Counted from the stretch's first letter, positions 37,074-46,015 are shown. The stretch is DNA of 64,000 bases from Streptomyces corallincola (GCF_019104725.1 NZ_JAHRXF010000006.1:149629-213628), one strand, 5' to 3'. Notes: a model not told the origin generated them from the sequence alone. A program made the numbers and translations.

Positions 37074-38471
37074 TCACCCCTTGTCGGGAAGGTCGGTCTG
37101 GGGACGAGGCCGCGCTCCGGCGGGCGGATCGGACCGCCCGCCGTCCCGCAGCGGAGCGAGGAGGAAGACGGCGCCCAGCGCGAGGACCGCGCCGCTCACC
37201 ACGAACACGGCCGGGATGGACAGGACTTCGGCGAGGAGACCGCCCAGCAGCGCGCCGACCGGCATCGTGCCCCAGGCGCACAGCCGGGACACGCTCATCA
37301 CCCGGCCCTGGAGAGCCTCCGGCGTGAGGCGCTGGCGCAGCGACATGACCGGGATGTTCCAGCCCATCATGAACACCCCGTTGACGGCGAGCGCCAGCGC
37401 CGCGAGCACCGGCCGCTGCACCAGCCCCAGCAGGACGTACGCGCCGCCCGACGCCACCAGCGACCAGCGGGCCAGCCGTACCGTCGGAACCCGGTCGGCG
37501 GCGCGCGGCGCCAGCCAGCTGCCCGCGACGGCCCCCAGCGAACCGGCGGCCAGCAGCAGCCCGTACCCGGTCCCGCTCAGCCCCAGGGTGCGGTCGCTGA
37601 GCAGGACCAGCATGGAGAACGTCGCGGAGAACACCAGGCCGTACAGCGCGCTCGCGGCGAGGGTGAGACGCAGGGTGCGGTGGCGCAGCACGAAGGAGAC
37701 GCCCTCGCGGATGTCCCGCAGAACACCGGCGCGCAGCTTCTCCACCCCGGCACATGTGCCCCCGGCCCCGGCCCCGGTCCCGTCCCGTGGACTCTCCGCC
37801 CCGTCCCGCGCTCCCTCGACCCCGGTCCGCGCCGCCTCGGCCCCACCCCGTGTCCCCGTGCCCCCGGCCGCGAGGGGCGCCAGCCCGAGGAGCAGCAGGG
37901 CCGCCACCGCGTACAGCGCCCCGCCCGCCGCCAGCGCGGCAGCAGCCGTGAGCCCGGCGAGCAGACCGGCCAACGGCGGTCCGGCCGTCTCGTTGAGTAC
38001 GATCTGCGCCGCCGACAGCCGCCCGTTGGCCCGTTCCAGGTGCCGCTGGTCCACCAGACGCGGCAGCATCGCGGGCGCCGCCGTGTCCGCCAGGGTCTCG
38101 GCGATGCCCAGCAGGAACGCCAGCGCGTAGAGCAGCGCCAGCGGCCGGTGATCGGCCAGGACGAGGACGGCGCCGAGCAGCGCCGCCGCCCGGACCGCGT
38201 TGGCGCCGAGGACGATCCGGCGCCGGTCCACGCGGTCCACGAGGACACCGGCGGGCAGCGCGAACAGCAGCCAGGGCAGCATGTTGACGGCGGTCAGGCC
38301 CGCGACCGCCGCCGGGTCGGGATGGTGCGCGACCACCAGCAGCGGCAGCAGCGTCCTGGTGATGCCGTCGCCCGCGTTGGACGCGGCGGCCGAGGCCCAC
38401 AGCCAGCGGAAGGGGCGGCCCAGGTCCGCCCGTCCCGCCGTGCCGGTGCCCGGCGAGGTCGTGCTAGCCAC
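37074..38471 (-). CDS. MFS exporter
   Basis: The 465-aa transporter has about 12 membrane helices split by an Ala/Gly/Asp-rich cytoplasmic loop (residues 205-250), and the motif GVLVDRVDRRRIVL between helices 2 and 3. It resembles drug-efflux and enterobactin-exporter MFS proteins, so product export or self-protection is likely. GTG 38471 overlaps the dioxygenase stop by eight bases. Confidence 0.85.
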   Translation of the reverse strand: MASTTSPGTGTAGRADLGRPFRWLWASAAASNAGDGITRTLLPLLVVAHHPDPAAVAGLTAVNMLPWLLFALPAGVLVDRVDRRRIVLGANAVRAAALLGAVLVLADHRPLALLYALAFLLGIAETLADTAAPAMLPRLVDQRHLERANGRLSAAQIVLNETAGPPLAGLLAGLTAAAALAAGGALYAVAALLLLGLAPLAAGGTGTRGGAEAARTGVEGARDGAESPRDGTGAGAGGTCAGVEKLRAGVLRDIREGVSFVLRHRTLRLTLAASALYGLVFSATFSMLVLLSDRTLGLSGTGYGLLLAAGSLGAVAGSWLAPRAADRVPTVRLARWSLVASGGAYVLLGLVQRPVLAALALAVNGVFMMGWNIPVMSLRQRLTPEALQGRVMSVSRLCAWGTMPVGALLGGLLAEVLSIPAVFVVSGAVLALGAVFLLAPLRDGGRSDPPAGARPRPQTDLPDKG

Positions 38472-39369
38472 CCACGACGCCTTCCCCGTGCCAGTCCCGC
38501 ATCCCCAGCAGCCGCTCGCCCAGCCCGGTCAGCCGCGCCGGGCCGTACAGGTCGGCCTCCGCCTTGCGGACCCCGCCCTCCGGCGGGTGCGGCGGCACCC
38601 GGTCCCGCCAGAACCGGACGCGGTTCTCGCGCAGTTCGGTGTGCTCCTCCCAGGCCGGTGCCATCGTCAGGTACTGCGCCATCCGCACCCGGTCCTCGGA
38701 GACGTTCGGGTGCACCCCGTGCGGGAGCAGGCTGTTGAAGATGATCAGGTCACCGGGCGCCACCTCGGGCGTGGTGATCGAGTGGCCGGTGATGTCCGGG
38801 GTGAACGGATCGCGGTCCTCGGGCTGTCCGGCGACCCACTTCTCCCACTCGGTGAAGATCTCCGGCACGCACTGGAAGCCGCCGATCTCCTCGTTCCCGT
38901 GGGTCAGCGACAGCACCGCCTGGCAGCTCACCGGCAGCGGATCGCCGGAGGTGTCCACGTCCCAGTGCACGAACCCCTCGAAGGCCCGCGTGCCCCGGTT
39001 GGGCGGATTGACGTTGGCGAAGTCGATCGTCACCCACAGCTCGTCCTGGTCCCAGACGTCCGCGAACGCCTCGTACACGCGGGGCGTCTGCCGTACGTCC
39101 CACTGCGCCTGGTGGTTGTACATCTCCACCAGCCCGCTGTGGCCGGGCAGCCGGTCGTTGCCGGTGTGCGGGGAGGTCCAGGTGGCCGGGTCGTCGGGCC
39201 GCATGTCGAGGAACGAGCAGAGCCCCCCGGTGAGCGCCGCGACCGTCTCGGGCGCGACCGCCTGCCGGACGACCACGAAACCACGGGTGGTCCAGTGCTC
39301 CCAGTCGGCGGGGGACAGCACCCGCAGGGGCTGCGTCTTGCGGATGTCGCGGAGTTGGGTGGCGGGCAC
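38464..39369 (-). CDS. PhyH-family Fe(II)/2-oxoglutarate-dependent dioxygenase
   Basis: The 301-aa enzyme should hydroxylate or otherwise oxidise a substrate using iron and 2-oxoglutarate. The metal facial triad is visible: His135 and Asp137 in VHWDVD, His217 in LLPHGVHPN, with Arg227 (EDRVR) to bind 2-oxoglutarate. GTG 39369 is chosen over the longer start 39429 because GGAGAG lies six bases upstream and the family match begins there. A hydroxylated residue would give the carbamoyltransferases an acceptor, a plausible order of events but not shown. Confidence 0.84.
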   Translation of the reverse strand: MPATQLRDIRKTQPLRVLSPADWEHWTTRGFVVVRQAVAPETVAALTGGLCSFLDMRPDDPATWTSPHTGNDRLPGHSGLVEMYNHQAQWDVRQTPRVYEAFADVWDQDELWVTIDFANVNPPNRGTRAFEGFVHWDVDTSGDPLPVSCQAVLSLTHGNEEIGGFQCVPEIFTEWEKWVAGQPEDRDPFTPDITGHSITTPEVAPGDLIIFNSLLPHGVHPNVSEDRVRMAQYLTMAPAWEEHTELRENRVRFWRDRVPPHPPEGGVRKAEADLYGPARLTGLGERLLGMRDWHGEGVVGG

Positions 39370-39539
39370 GTGCACTCTCCAGGGGACGACGCCTGCTAAG
39401 GATTGGGGGACGAGGGGCGAACCCGGCACCGGCTTTTTCGGCCATTTCCCCGCCGGCCGGACCGGGAGGCTCCCGGGGGCCGCGCGGAGGGGGCGGCTCC
39501 ACGGACGGAAGGGAGTCGCTGCCGGACGGACCTGATCAA

Positions 39540-41435
39540 CTACGCGATGATCAGGCGGTGTTCGGGCAGGACGATAGCGTCCAGTTCCGTCCCGGTCAGC
39601 AACTCCAGTGCCTCGTCCAGGTCGTTGAGGATGGGGCGACCGCCTCCGTTGGCGCTGGTGTTGATGAGCACGGGCAGCCCGGTGCGGTCACCGACCGCGC
39701 GGCACAGCCGGTGCAGCAGCGGCTGCGTGTCCGCGCGTACCGTCTGCAGCCGGGCGGTGCCGTCGATGTGCCGTGCCTCCGCGAGCCGTTCGGCCGCCTC
39801 GGGCCGCACCCGCACCGCGAACAGCATGCTCTCGGCGTGGTCCAGCGGCCCGGAGAACCAGTGGTCCGCGACCTCCTCGGGGCAGATCGGCGCGACCGGC
39901 CGGAACCACTCGCGCTGCTTGATGGTCTGCGAGACGTACCGCCGGGCGCCGCTCCAGTGCGCCGACACCAGCAGCGAACGGTGCCCGAGCGCACGCGGCC
40001 CGGTCTCCATACCGCCCTCCAGCCAGGCCACGCACTTCTGCTCGGCGAGGAGTTCGGCCACGGAGCGGACGAACTCCTCCTCGTCCGAGGCGTACCGCGC
40101 GCCCAGCCCGAGCGCGGCCAGCCTGTCCCGCAGCCCCGTACGCCCGGCCGCCGCGAGGTCCCCGGCGGCCGGGCCGTCGGCGTCGAGGCCCTCCAACGGA
40201 TCTCCGGAATAGGCGAGTTGCGCCCAGCCCGAGCGACCGGCCAGCGGCGGGCGGTCCGCCGGGTCGGCCACCGCCAGCGCCGCGCCCAGAGCGATCCCCG
40301 AGTCGTCGCAGCACGTCGGCACCGACACACGGGTGAACTGCCCCGACTCCACCAGACAGCTGTTGGCGGTGATGTTGAGGGCGCAGCCGCCCGCGTAGCA
40401 GAGCGTGGAGTAACTCGGGAAGCGGCGGCTGATTCCGGTCGCCAGCCGGGTCAAGTCCCGTTCCACGGCGGCCTGGAGGGTCGCGGCGAGGTCCCGGCAG
40501 CCCCGGTCCTCCGGTGAGGTGCCCACCACGATCGTCCGGCCGTCCGCCGTCCGGATCGCCTCGGGGAAGATGGAGCCGAACGAGTGCACCACGTCGTCGT
40601 CGGAGGAGTCCGCGAGCCCCACGTCCAGGTAGCCGCCGGTGACCGGGTCGTACTCCCACCAGGAACCGGCGTAGCACAGCGCCGACCCCGTCAGCCCGGC
40701 CTCGTCCAGCGGCTCGTAGAGATCCGGCGAGGCCCGCCGGGTGGCCTGCGGGATCAGCATCGCCCGCAGGACGGGCAGCAGCGCCGGGTCCGGCTCGCCG
40801 GTGGCCGTCAGCCCCAGCAGCTTGCCGGTGTCGAACTGGCTGCCGTGCACCCGGCGGGCCAGCGCCTCGTAGACCAGCCCGAAGCGCGGACCGCCGCGAT
40901 TGGTGAACGACATCACCGGGGTCAGCTGGTCGCCGTCACCGAGGCAGACCATGCCGCACTCGGCGTAGTTCCCGGTGCCGTCCAGCGCGAGCACCAGGGC
41001 CTTACGGGCACCGGAGGTGTAGTACGCGAGCGCGCAGTGCGCGTAGTGGTGGCGCACGGCGGTCAGCGTGATGTCGCCGAGGGCGTCGGCGAGCGGCCAG
41101 CCCACCGGCTTGATCACCCGCGTGACCGCGTCCGCGAGACCGGTCCCGCCGGTCGCCGTCCAGCGCGCGTCCTCGCCCACCAGCTCGACCAGCGCGGGCG
41201 GCAGCACCTCGCACACCGGGGTGTACCAGTCCGCCACCGCCACCCGCGTCACCGGACTGACCGCCCGCTCCCGCAGCTCCGCCAGCCAGTCGGCGGCCTC
41301 CCGCGCGAACCCGCTGTTGCCGCCGCACACATGGCGCAGCCCCAGCCGCCGTTCGGCCTCCACGACCCGGTACCCGCCCGCGTCGGTGAGGGCGGCGCCC
41401 GCGTCGTGGCCGAAGTGCACACCGATCGTTGCCAT
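39540..41435 (-). CDS. NodU/CmcH-family O-carbamoyltransferase (copy 2)
   Basis: This 631-aa protein has the same two-domain layout as the copy at 33054-34907 but is clearly diverged: IGVHFGHDAGAALTD, VRHHYAHCALAYY, LALDGTGNYAEC, LCYAGGCALNITANS, then GGMETGPRALGHRSLLV, WFRPVAPIC and PVLINTSANGGGRPI. It follows the radical SAM gene by 65 bp. Two different copies in one cluster imply two carbamoylations or two acceptors. Confidence 0.88.
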   Translation of the reverse strand: MATIGVHFGHDAGAALTDAGGYRVVEAERRLGLRHVCGGNSGFAREAADWLAELRERAVSPVTRVAVADWYTPVCEVLPPALVELVGEDARWTATGGTGLADAVTRVIKPVGWPLADALGDITLTAVRHHYAHCALAYYTSGARKALVLALDGTGNYAECGMVCLGDGDQLTPVMSFTNRGGPRFGLVYEALARRVHGSQFDTGKLLGLTATGEPDPALLPVLRAMLIPQATRRASPDLYEPLDEAGLTGSALCYAGSWWEYDPVTGGYLDVGLADSSDDDVVHSFGSIFPEAIRTADGRTIVVGTSPEDRGCRDLAATLQAAVERDLTRLATGISRRFPSYSTLCYAGGCALNITANSCLVESGQFTRVSVPTCCDDSGIALGAALAVADPADRPPLAGRSGWAQLAYSGDPLEGLDADGPAAGDLAAAGRTGLRDRLAALGLGARYASDEEEFVRSVAELLAEQKCVAWLEGGMETGPRALGHRSLLVSAHWSGARRYVSQTIKQREWFRPVAPICPEEVADHWFSGPLDHAESMLFAVRVRPEAAERLAEARHIDGTARLQTVRADTQPLLHRLCRAVGDRTGLPVLINTSANGGGRPILNDLDEALELLTGTELDAIVLPEHRLIIA

Positions 41436-41500
41436 GAGGAGAAGTGATCCTTTCCGAGCCCTGGGACGACGACGGGGACACGCTCACACCGGGGCGGTCC

Positions 41501-43087
41501 TCACGCCGGGGCGGCGAGGCTCTGCGCGTGGTGCCGCTCCAGCAGCCCCTGCACCACCTCGCGCATGTAGGCGCAGTAGCCGGGCGACATCAGCTGGATC
41601 GAGCCGTTCTCCTCCTCCAGCGCGCCCGCCGAGCCGCCCGAGCAGGTGCCCTGCAGCTCGCAGCCCTGGCAGCCGGGCCCGTTGGTGTAGGCGCGCATGC
41701 CGTAGTCCTGGTACGCGGGGGAGGCGAAGATGCCCCGCCAGTCCTCGATGGTGCCGAGCATCCGGGCGGTCGCCTTGCACGCGAAGACGCTGCCGTTCGG
41801 CTCGATGGAGAGCTGCCTGCCGACCGCCGGGCACGTCTTGTAGTCGGCCTGCTCGGCCCACTTAGCCTCGTCGATGATCATCTGGAAGGTCTGGTACCAG
41901 TACCCGCTGAGCTGCACGCCCCGCGCACGCCCGTAGTCCACCGCGTCCAGCAGCCGCCGCGCCACGTCGCGCGGGCTGTGCCGCTCGAAGAACTCCTTCG
42001 CCTGGAACGACACGATGACGTCGAGCGAGTCGATCCCCGCCTCCGCGACGAAGTCGATCAGCGGGTTGCCCCACTTGTCCCACGTGTACTGCGAGAGCAC
42101 GGAGGTGATGCTGACCGGGACCCCGGCAGCCTTCATGTCCAGGATCGCCTTGCGGACCACCGCCCACGGGGTGCGCTGCTGCTGCCCGCCCCGGAACTCG
42201 CCGGTCTCCGGGACCAGGTAGTCGATGGAGACCGTGGTGTCCACCCGGTGCTCCGCGAGCGCCCGCATCAGCTCGTCGTCGATCCGCGAGCCGTTGCTCG
42301 TCAGGTCGTACGACAGCGTGACGCCGTCGTGGCTGTCCCCGAAGGTGCGCAGCACGTGCAGGATGGTGCCCCGCGCGAGGGTGGGCTCACCGCCGAAGAA
42401 CGACACCGTGAGGTGGCCGCCGCCGTTCGCCTTGCGCAGCGCGATGGCCTCCTGGATGGTCTTCTCCGCCACCTCCCGCGACATGTGCATCGACGGGTTG
42501 CGGCCGGAGTCCGAGCCGTGGTTCCAGTCGCCCTGGGCGAGCGTCGGCCCCGAGTCCTGCCGCGCCGGTGCCTCCCCCTCGTCCCGCGAGCGGCGCAGCT
42601 CCACCAGCACCGGGCCCGGCTTCACCGACTCGCCGGAGGTGTTCCGCTCCTCCACACCGCCGTCGAAGTTGTACGCGAAGCAGCCCTGGCAGGAGAAGTT
42701 GCACGCGTTGGTCAGCACCAGCTGGATCGAGGAGTGGAACACCCCGGTGTCCAGCACGTTCTGCCGGCTCTCCAGCAGGCCGTCGATCTCGTGCGCCTCG
42801 TCGTGCCCCGCCTCGACCAGGAACCTGGCCTCCAGCAGATCCCGCAGCGACTCCTCGTCCACCCGCTCGCGCAGCCGGTCCGCGGTCATCCCGCCGGACG
42901 CGTCCCGCAGGAGCTCCACGATGTCCCTGTCGATGAGCCGCGCATTTCCGTACAGCGAATGAAAGGCCATCGTCCGCTCGTCGTCCCCGAAGGAATCGAG
43001 CCGCCCCCCGAAAGACGTGAAATCCCGGTCGTCCGAGGCACGCAGGGTGCGGACGTAACGCGAGGACTGGTACACCGAATTCTGCAT
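41501..43087 (-). CDS. Radical SAM/SPASM peptide-modifying enzyme
   Basis: This 528-aa enzyme has an N-terminal winged-helix-like segment (AFHSLYGNARLIDRDIVELLRDA, about 41-63) that could bind a leader peptide. The radical SAM motif is Cys129-x3-Cys133-x2-Cys136 (CNFSCQGC), with GGEPTL downstream. A C-terminal SPASM region has CPAVGRQLSIEPNGSVFACK, CQGCELQGTC and GYCAYM for auxiliary iron-sulfur clusters. ATG 43087 is preferred (GGGAGAAG upstream) over GTG 43126. It is encoded right after the small peptide at 43314-43481, the usual order for a RiPP maturase. Confidence 0.9.
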   Translation of the reverse strand: MQNSVYQSSRYVRTLRASDDRDFTSFGGRLDSFGDDERTMAFHSLYGNARLIDRDIVELLRDASGGMTADRLRERVDEESLRDLLEARFLVEAGHDEAHEIDGLLESRQNVLDTGVFHSSIQLVLTNACNFSCQGCFAYNFDGGVEERNTSGESVKPGPVLVELRRSRDEGEAPARQDSGPTLAQGDWNHGSDSGRNPSMHMSREVAEKTIQEAIALRKANGGGHLTVSFFGGEPTLARGTILHVLRTFGDSHDGVTLSYDLTSNGSRIDDELMRALAEHRVDTTVSIDYLVPETGEFRGGQQQRTPWAVVRKAILDMKAAGVPVSITSVLSQYTWDKWGNPLIDFVAEAGIDSLDVIVSFQAKEFFERHSPRDVARRLLDAVDYGRARGVQLSGYWYQTFQMIIDEAKWAEQADYKTCPAVGRQLSIEPNGSVFACKATARMLGTIEDWRGIFASPAYQDYGMRAYTNGPGCQGCELQGTCSGGSAGALEEENGSIQLMSPGYCAYMREVVQGLLERHHAQSLAAPA

Positions 43088-43230
43088 ACTGAAGACTTCT
43101 CCCTGCGTCTCACGGCTTTTCGACACGGCGGACGGTCTGCTTGCGACACGGTGGGCGGCGTACGGTTTCGCGGGCCTCTCCGGGACGGCGCCCGGGAAAA
43201 CGGAAGGTGCCGTCGCGGAGGGCGTTGGAC

Positions 43231-43262
43231 GCGGACCGACCCCGGCCGGGGGTACGGTCCGC
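43231..43262 (-). terminator. Hairpin between peptide gene and radical SAM gene
   Basis: GCGGACCG (43231-43238) pairs with CGGTCCGC (43255-43262) and inner CCCC with GGGG around a GGCCG loop. In the intergenic position it may act as a partial terminator or RNA stabiliser, giving more peptide than enzyme. Confidence 0.55.
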
Positions 43263-43313
43263 GCGACAGCCCGGAGCCCGGCCGACCGGCCGAACCCCGA
43301 ACAGCCTCAGCGG

Positions 43314-43481
43314 CTAGGCCGAGGTGGACTCTTTCCGCTGCTCGGCCGGGGCGGTGTCGGCCTCCGCCCGCGCGCGCACCGGCGTGATCGTCGGCGCGTT
43401 GCCCTTGTCCGGAGAGACGAACGCGCACGGCCGCGACGACGCGGTGACCGCAGGTCGGGCGACCTTCTTGACTTCGGCCAT
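43314..43481 (-). CDS. Putative RiPP precursor peptide
   Basis: This 55-residue peptide starts at ATG 43481 with GGAGG six bases upstream. It begins MAEVKKVARPAV, has a single Cys19 in SSRPCAFVSPDKGN, a Thr/Pro/Arg-rich middle (APTITPVRAR) and a hydrophilic tail ending ESTSA. There is no signal peptide or membrane helix. Its size, lone cysteine and position directly before a radical SAM/SPASM maturase are what make it a precursor candidate. Likely modified region: residues 16-38. Not matched to any known class. Confidence 0.7.
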   Translation of the reverse strand: MAEVKKVARPAVTASSRPCAFVSPDKGNAPTITPVRARAEADTAPAEQRKESTSA

Positions 43482-43865
43482 GTGGCCTCCTCGATAGGTG
43501 CGGGACACAACGCGTTCCACTGAAGCAGAGGAGAACACGGCCGATAAGACTTCATCCGGACACGCTGGGAATCAGGGGTGCCGAATGGTTTGCGCAATGG
43601 AATTGATCTTCCATTGAACGCCGGTCGCCGGTCCGGACTGCCAATATCGCGGCAGTATTTCCTTGATCGCGGGCGGCGGGGGAGAGGGCGTCGATCTTCG
43701 TATGACCGGAGCCGCGATGAAAACCGGCCACATGGCGTAACCGGAGCGCACCATTACGGCCCCGACCTTGGCGCGACTTGAGGGGAGCGCGAGCTTCGCC
43801 CGACCGCGCGCCGGAACGGACCGCCCCCGCACGCCCCACCCCGCACGCCCCCGTCCGGCCTTCCA
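43482..43865. other. Leader region of the peptide cluster
   Basis: No gene is supported in these 384 bp, which are noticeably more A+T-rich than their surroundings. They contain an inverted repeat at 43595-43616 and a TTGCGCAA octamer at 43590-43597, and presumably the cluster promoter. Confidence 0.6.
43595..43616. promoter_or_regulatory. Inverted repeat upstream of the precursor peptide
   Basis: CAATGGAA (43595-43602) and TTCCATTG (43609-43616) are exact reverse complements around six bases, 114 bp before the peptide start. The size and spacing suit a dimeric regulator; no regulator gene is in the cluster. Confidence 0.55.
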
Positions 43866-44876
43866 TCAGAACAGCGGCTCGCTCAACTCCACCGCTCGCC
43901 GCACCGACACCAGCGCCGCCGCGTCCCCCACGCCGAGCGCGGTGTCCGCCAGCTTGAGCACATGCTCGTCACCGTGCGCCAGCGCCCGCGCGAACACCTC
44001 GTCCGGATCGAGCGCACCGGGCGGCGCGTACACCACGGGCGAGCGGGGCGCGTACATCGCCGTCACCGCCGCCGACGCCGTCCAGGCCGCCCGCAGACTC
44101 GGCACCCACAGGGCGCGCGGCAACGCGGGCAGCGTACGCAGCACGGCAGCCGGTGCCGTCGCCGCGTGGACGAGCATCGTCTCCTCACCGTGCCCGTGGG
44201 TGGCGTATCGGTGCGTCGCCGCCCGCACCAGCTCGGCCAGCCGCAGCCGCGCCTCGTCGGGACCGGTGACCGACTCCGGCCACACCGGCAACCCCGTCAA
44301 CAGCCCGGTCCGCGCCGCGAATGCGCCCTCCGGCGCCACGAGCGGCGGTACGGCGTCCAGCGCGGCGGACGCCCCGGCCGCACCCGGCAGTGGGGCGAGC
44401 GTGCCGACCGGCCGGTGGCGCGCGGCCCAGTACCCCAGGGCGTGCGCCAGTTCCGCCAGCCGGGGCGCGGTGGGGTCCTCGGCCAGCAGGGTCCGCACGG
44501 CGTGGCCCGTGCGGATCACCGGATGCGTGGACCCGCCGAACAGGCCGGGCAGCAGCCGGGGCCACCACCGCGCCAGCACGTCCCGCCAGGGGTGTGCGCC
44601 GATCTCCCGGCCGAAGTGGTCCGTCCAGTCCATGACCCGGCGCGGTTCCCCCAGCGCCCGGCGCCAGTTGTCCGCCGTGACCGCTTCGACCCGCGCGGGC
44701 GGCTCCTCCAGCTTCGGCGCGTACCGGTCGATCCACCGGTGCACCGACTCCGCCCGCCCGCGCGCCACCAGGGCCTCCACCACCATCGGCGCATGGTTGA
44801 TGAGCCGCCCCAGCCGCTCCGGGCCGTAGGTGTGCAGACGCTGGAGCGCTTCGTCGAGGTGTCCCGTGGTCGTCAT
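43866..44876 (-). CDS. Questin-oxidase-like protein
   Basis: The 336-aa soluble protein matches the questin oxidase family (DUF4243), with HxxP-rich helices and motifs such as INHAPMVVEALVARGR, GREIGAHPWRDVLARWWPRLLPGL and ATHRYATHGHGEETMLVHAATAP. Fungal relatives perform Baeyer-Villiger-type ring opening of questin; bacterial members are uncharacterised. It points towards the peptide cluster, but a 384-bp gap separates them, so membership is uncertain. Confidence 0.75.
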   Translation of the reverse strand: MTTTGHLDEALQRLHTYGPERLGRLINHAPMVVEALVARGRAESVHRWIDRYAPKLEEPPARVEAVTADNWRRALGEPRRVMDWTDHFGREIGAHPWRDVLARWWPRLLPGLFGGSTHPVIRTGHAVRTLLAEDPTAPRLAELAHALGYWAARHRPVGTLAPLPGAAGASAALDAVPPLVAPEGAFAARTGLLTGLPVWPESVTGPDEARLRLAELVRAATHRYATHGHGEETMLVHAATAPAAVLRTLPALPRALWVPSLRAAWTASAAVTAMYAPRSPVVYAPPGALDPDEVFARALAHGDEHVLKLADTALGVGDAAALVSVRRAVELSEPLF

Positions 44877-45094
44877 GCCGGGACGGTAGAAGAGCGGCCG
44901 GGCCGGGTGTAACGGGCTTCAGGACCAGGTGAGTCGGGACATCCGGCGGAACCGGTGGGACCGGGGACGTAGGCCAGGAACGGAAGGGTGCTCTCCCCGA
45001 GGGCGTACCGGCCGGAGCGCGTCGGCGGGAGAGCGCGAACGGGGACCGGCGCCATCGGCCCGCCTTTCGTGCGAAGGTCTCCCGCCGCCGGGCC

Positions 45095-46015
45095 TCACAC
45101 GCCCGCGGCCACCCGCCTCTCCTCCGGCGAGCGCCGCACGATCTCCCGGTACGACGTGACCAACGGCCCGTACACCGCGTCGAGTTCGCTCTCCGAGCGG
45201 GCGGCGATCAGCAGGCGGACGCCCAGGGGATCACCGGCCAGGGGGCGGACGGCCACGTCGGCGCGGTCGCGGGCGGTGGGCTGGCAGACCGTGACGACCT
45301 CGCCGCTGGCGACCAGGGTCGTCGTGGTGAGGTAGTCGCCGTGCACGACGCGCGGTGCGAGGCCCGCGCGGCGCAGCATGCGGTGCACGGCGTCCCACTC
45401 GCCGTCCACCGTGGAGTCGATCATCCACCGGTCCTCGGCCACGTCCACGAGCTTCACCTCGGACGCCGACGCGGCGGGATGGTCGCGGGGCAACGCGATG
45501 CACTGCGGCTCGCGTTCCACCAGCACCCTGGAGACCAGCCCTTGCGGCATCCGCAGCGGTGAGTCCTCCACCTCGTGCACGAACGCGATGTCCAACTGGT
45601 CCTCCGCCACCATGCCCAGCAGCGTGTTGGCGGAGACGTCTATCTGGAGCGTGGGGCGGCTCGGTATCTCCGTCGCCCCACGGAGTCTTCGCATCCAGCC
45701 GGGCAGGGCCGGGCTCGCGGTCGCGCCGACCCGCAGTTCCGCGCTCTGGTCCGCCTCCGCCCGAGCCTCCAGCACCAGCGTCCCCATGTCCGCGATCAGC
45801 GGCCTGGCTCTCGCCAGCACCGCCCGCCCGAGGCGCGTCGGACGACAGCCCGTACGCTCCCGGTGGAACAGACGGCCCCCCAGCAACCGCTCGATCCGCA
45901 CGAGCTGGCTGCTCAACGACGGCTGGGTCTGGCTCAGTTGACGAGCGGCCTTGTGCAAGCTCCCGTGTTCGGCCACCGCACACACCATGCGCAGGTGCCT
46001 GATCTCAAGCTCCAT
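45095..46015 (-). CDS. snpR: LysR-family regulator of snapalysin
   Basis: The 306-aa protein has an N-terminal LysR helix-turn-helix (LRMVCAVAEHGSLHKAARQLSQTQPSLSSQL) and a substrate-binding-like effector domain. Divergent placement from snpA reproduces the known Streptomyces snpR (mprR)-snpA arrangement, where the regulator activates protease expression. Start ATG 46015. Confidence 0.9.
   Translation of the reverse strand: MELEIRHLRMVCAVAEHGSLHKAARQLSQTQPSLSSQLVRIERLLGGRLFHRERTGCRPTRLGRAVLARARPLIADMGTLVLEARAEADQSAELRVGATASPALPGWMRRLRGATEIPSRPTLQIDVSANTLLGMVAEDQLDIAFVHEVEDSPLRMPQGLVSRVLVEREPQCIALPRDHPAASASEVKLVDVAEDRWMIDSTVDGEWDAVHRMLRRAGLAPRVVHGDYLTTTTLVASGEVVTVCQPTARDRADVAVRPLAGDPLGVRLLIAARSESELDAVYGPLVTSYREIVRRSPEERRVAAGV

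Noticed and set aside
36108..38738. 876-codon plus-strand frame opposite the MFS and oxidoreductase genes
   Set aside because: Arg/Gly/Pro/His-rich shadow of the minus-strand genes; no family motifs and no ribosome site. The same applies to long frames at 1065-2981, 3328-5238, 8587-11613 (beyond the true 108-aa start) and 15355-17247.
43590..43597. Third copy of the TTGC-N8-GCAA promoter
   Set aside because: Only the TTGCGCAA octamer is shared; the second half-site and -10 arrangement are missing.
43552..43866. 104-codon minus-strand frame upstream of the precursor peptide
   Set aside because: It crosses the A+T-richer regulatory region, has no ribosome site and no recognisable sequence.
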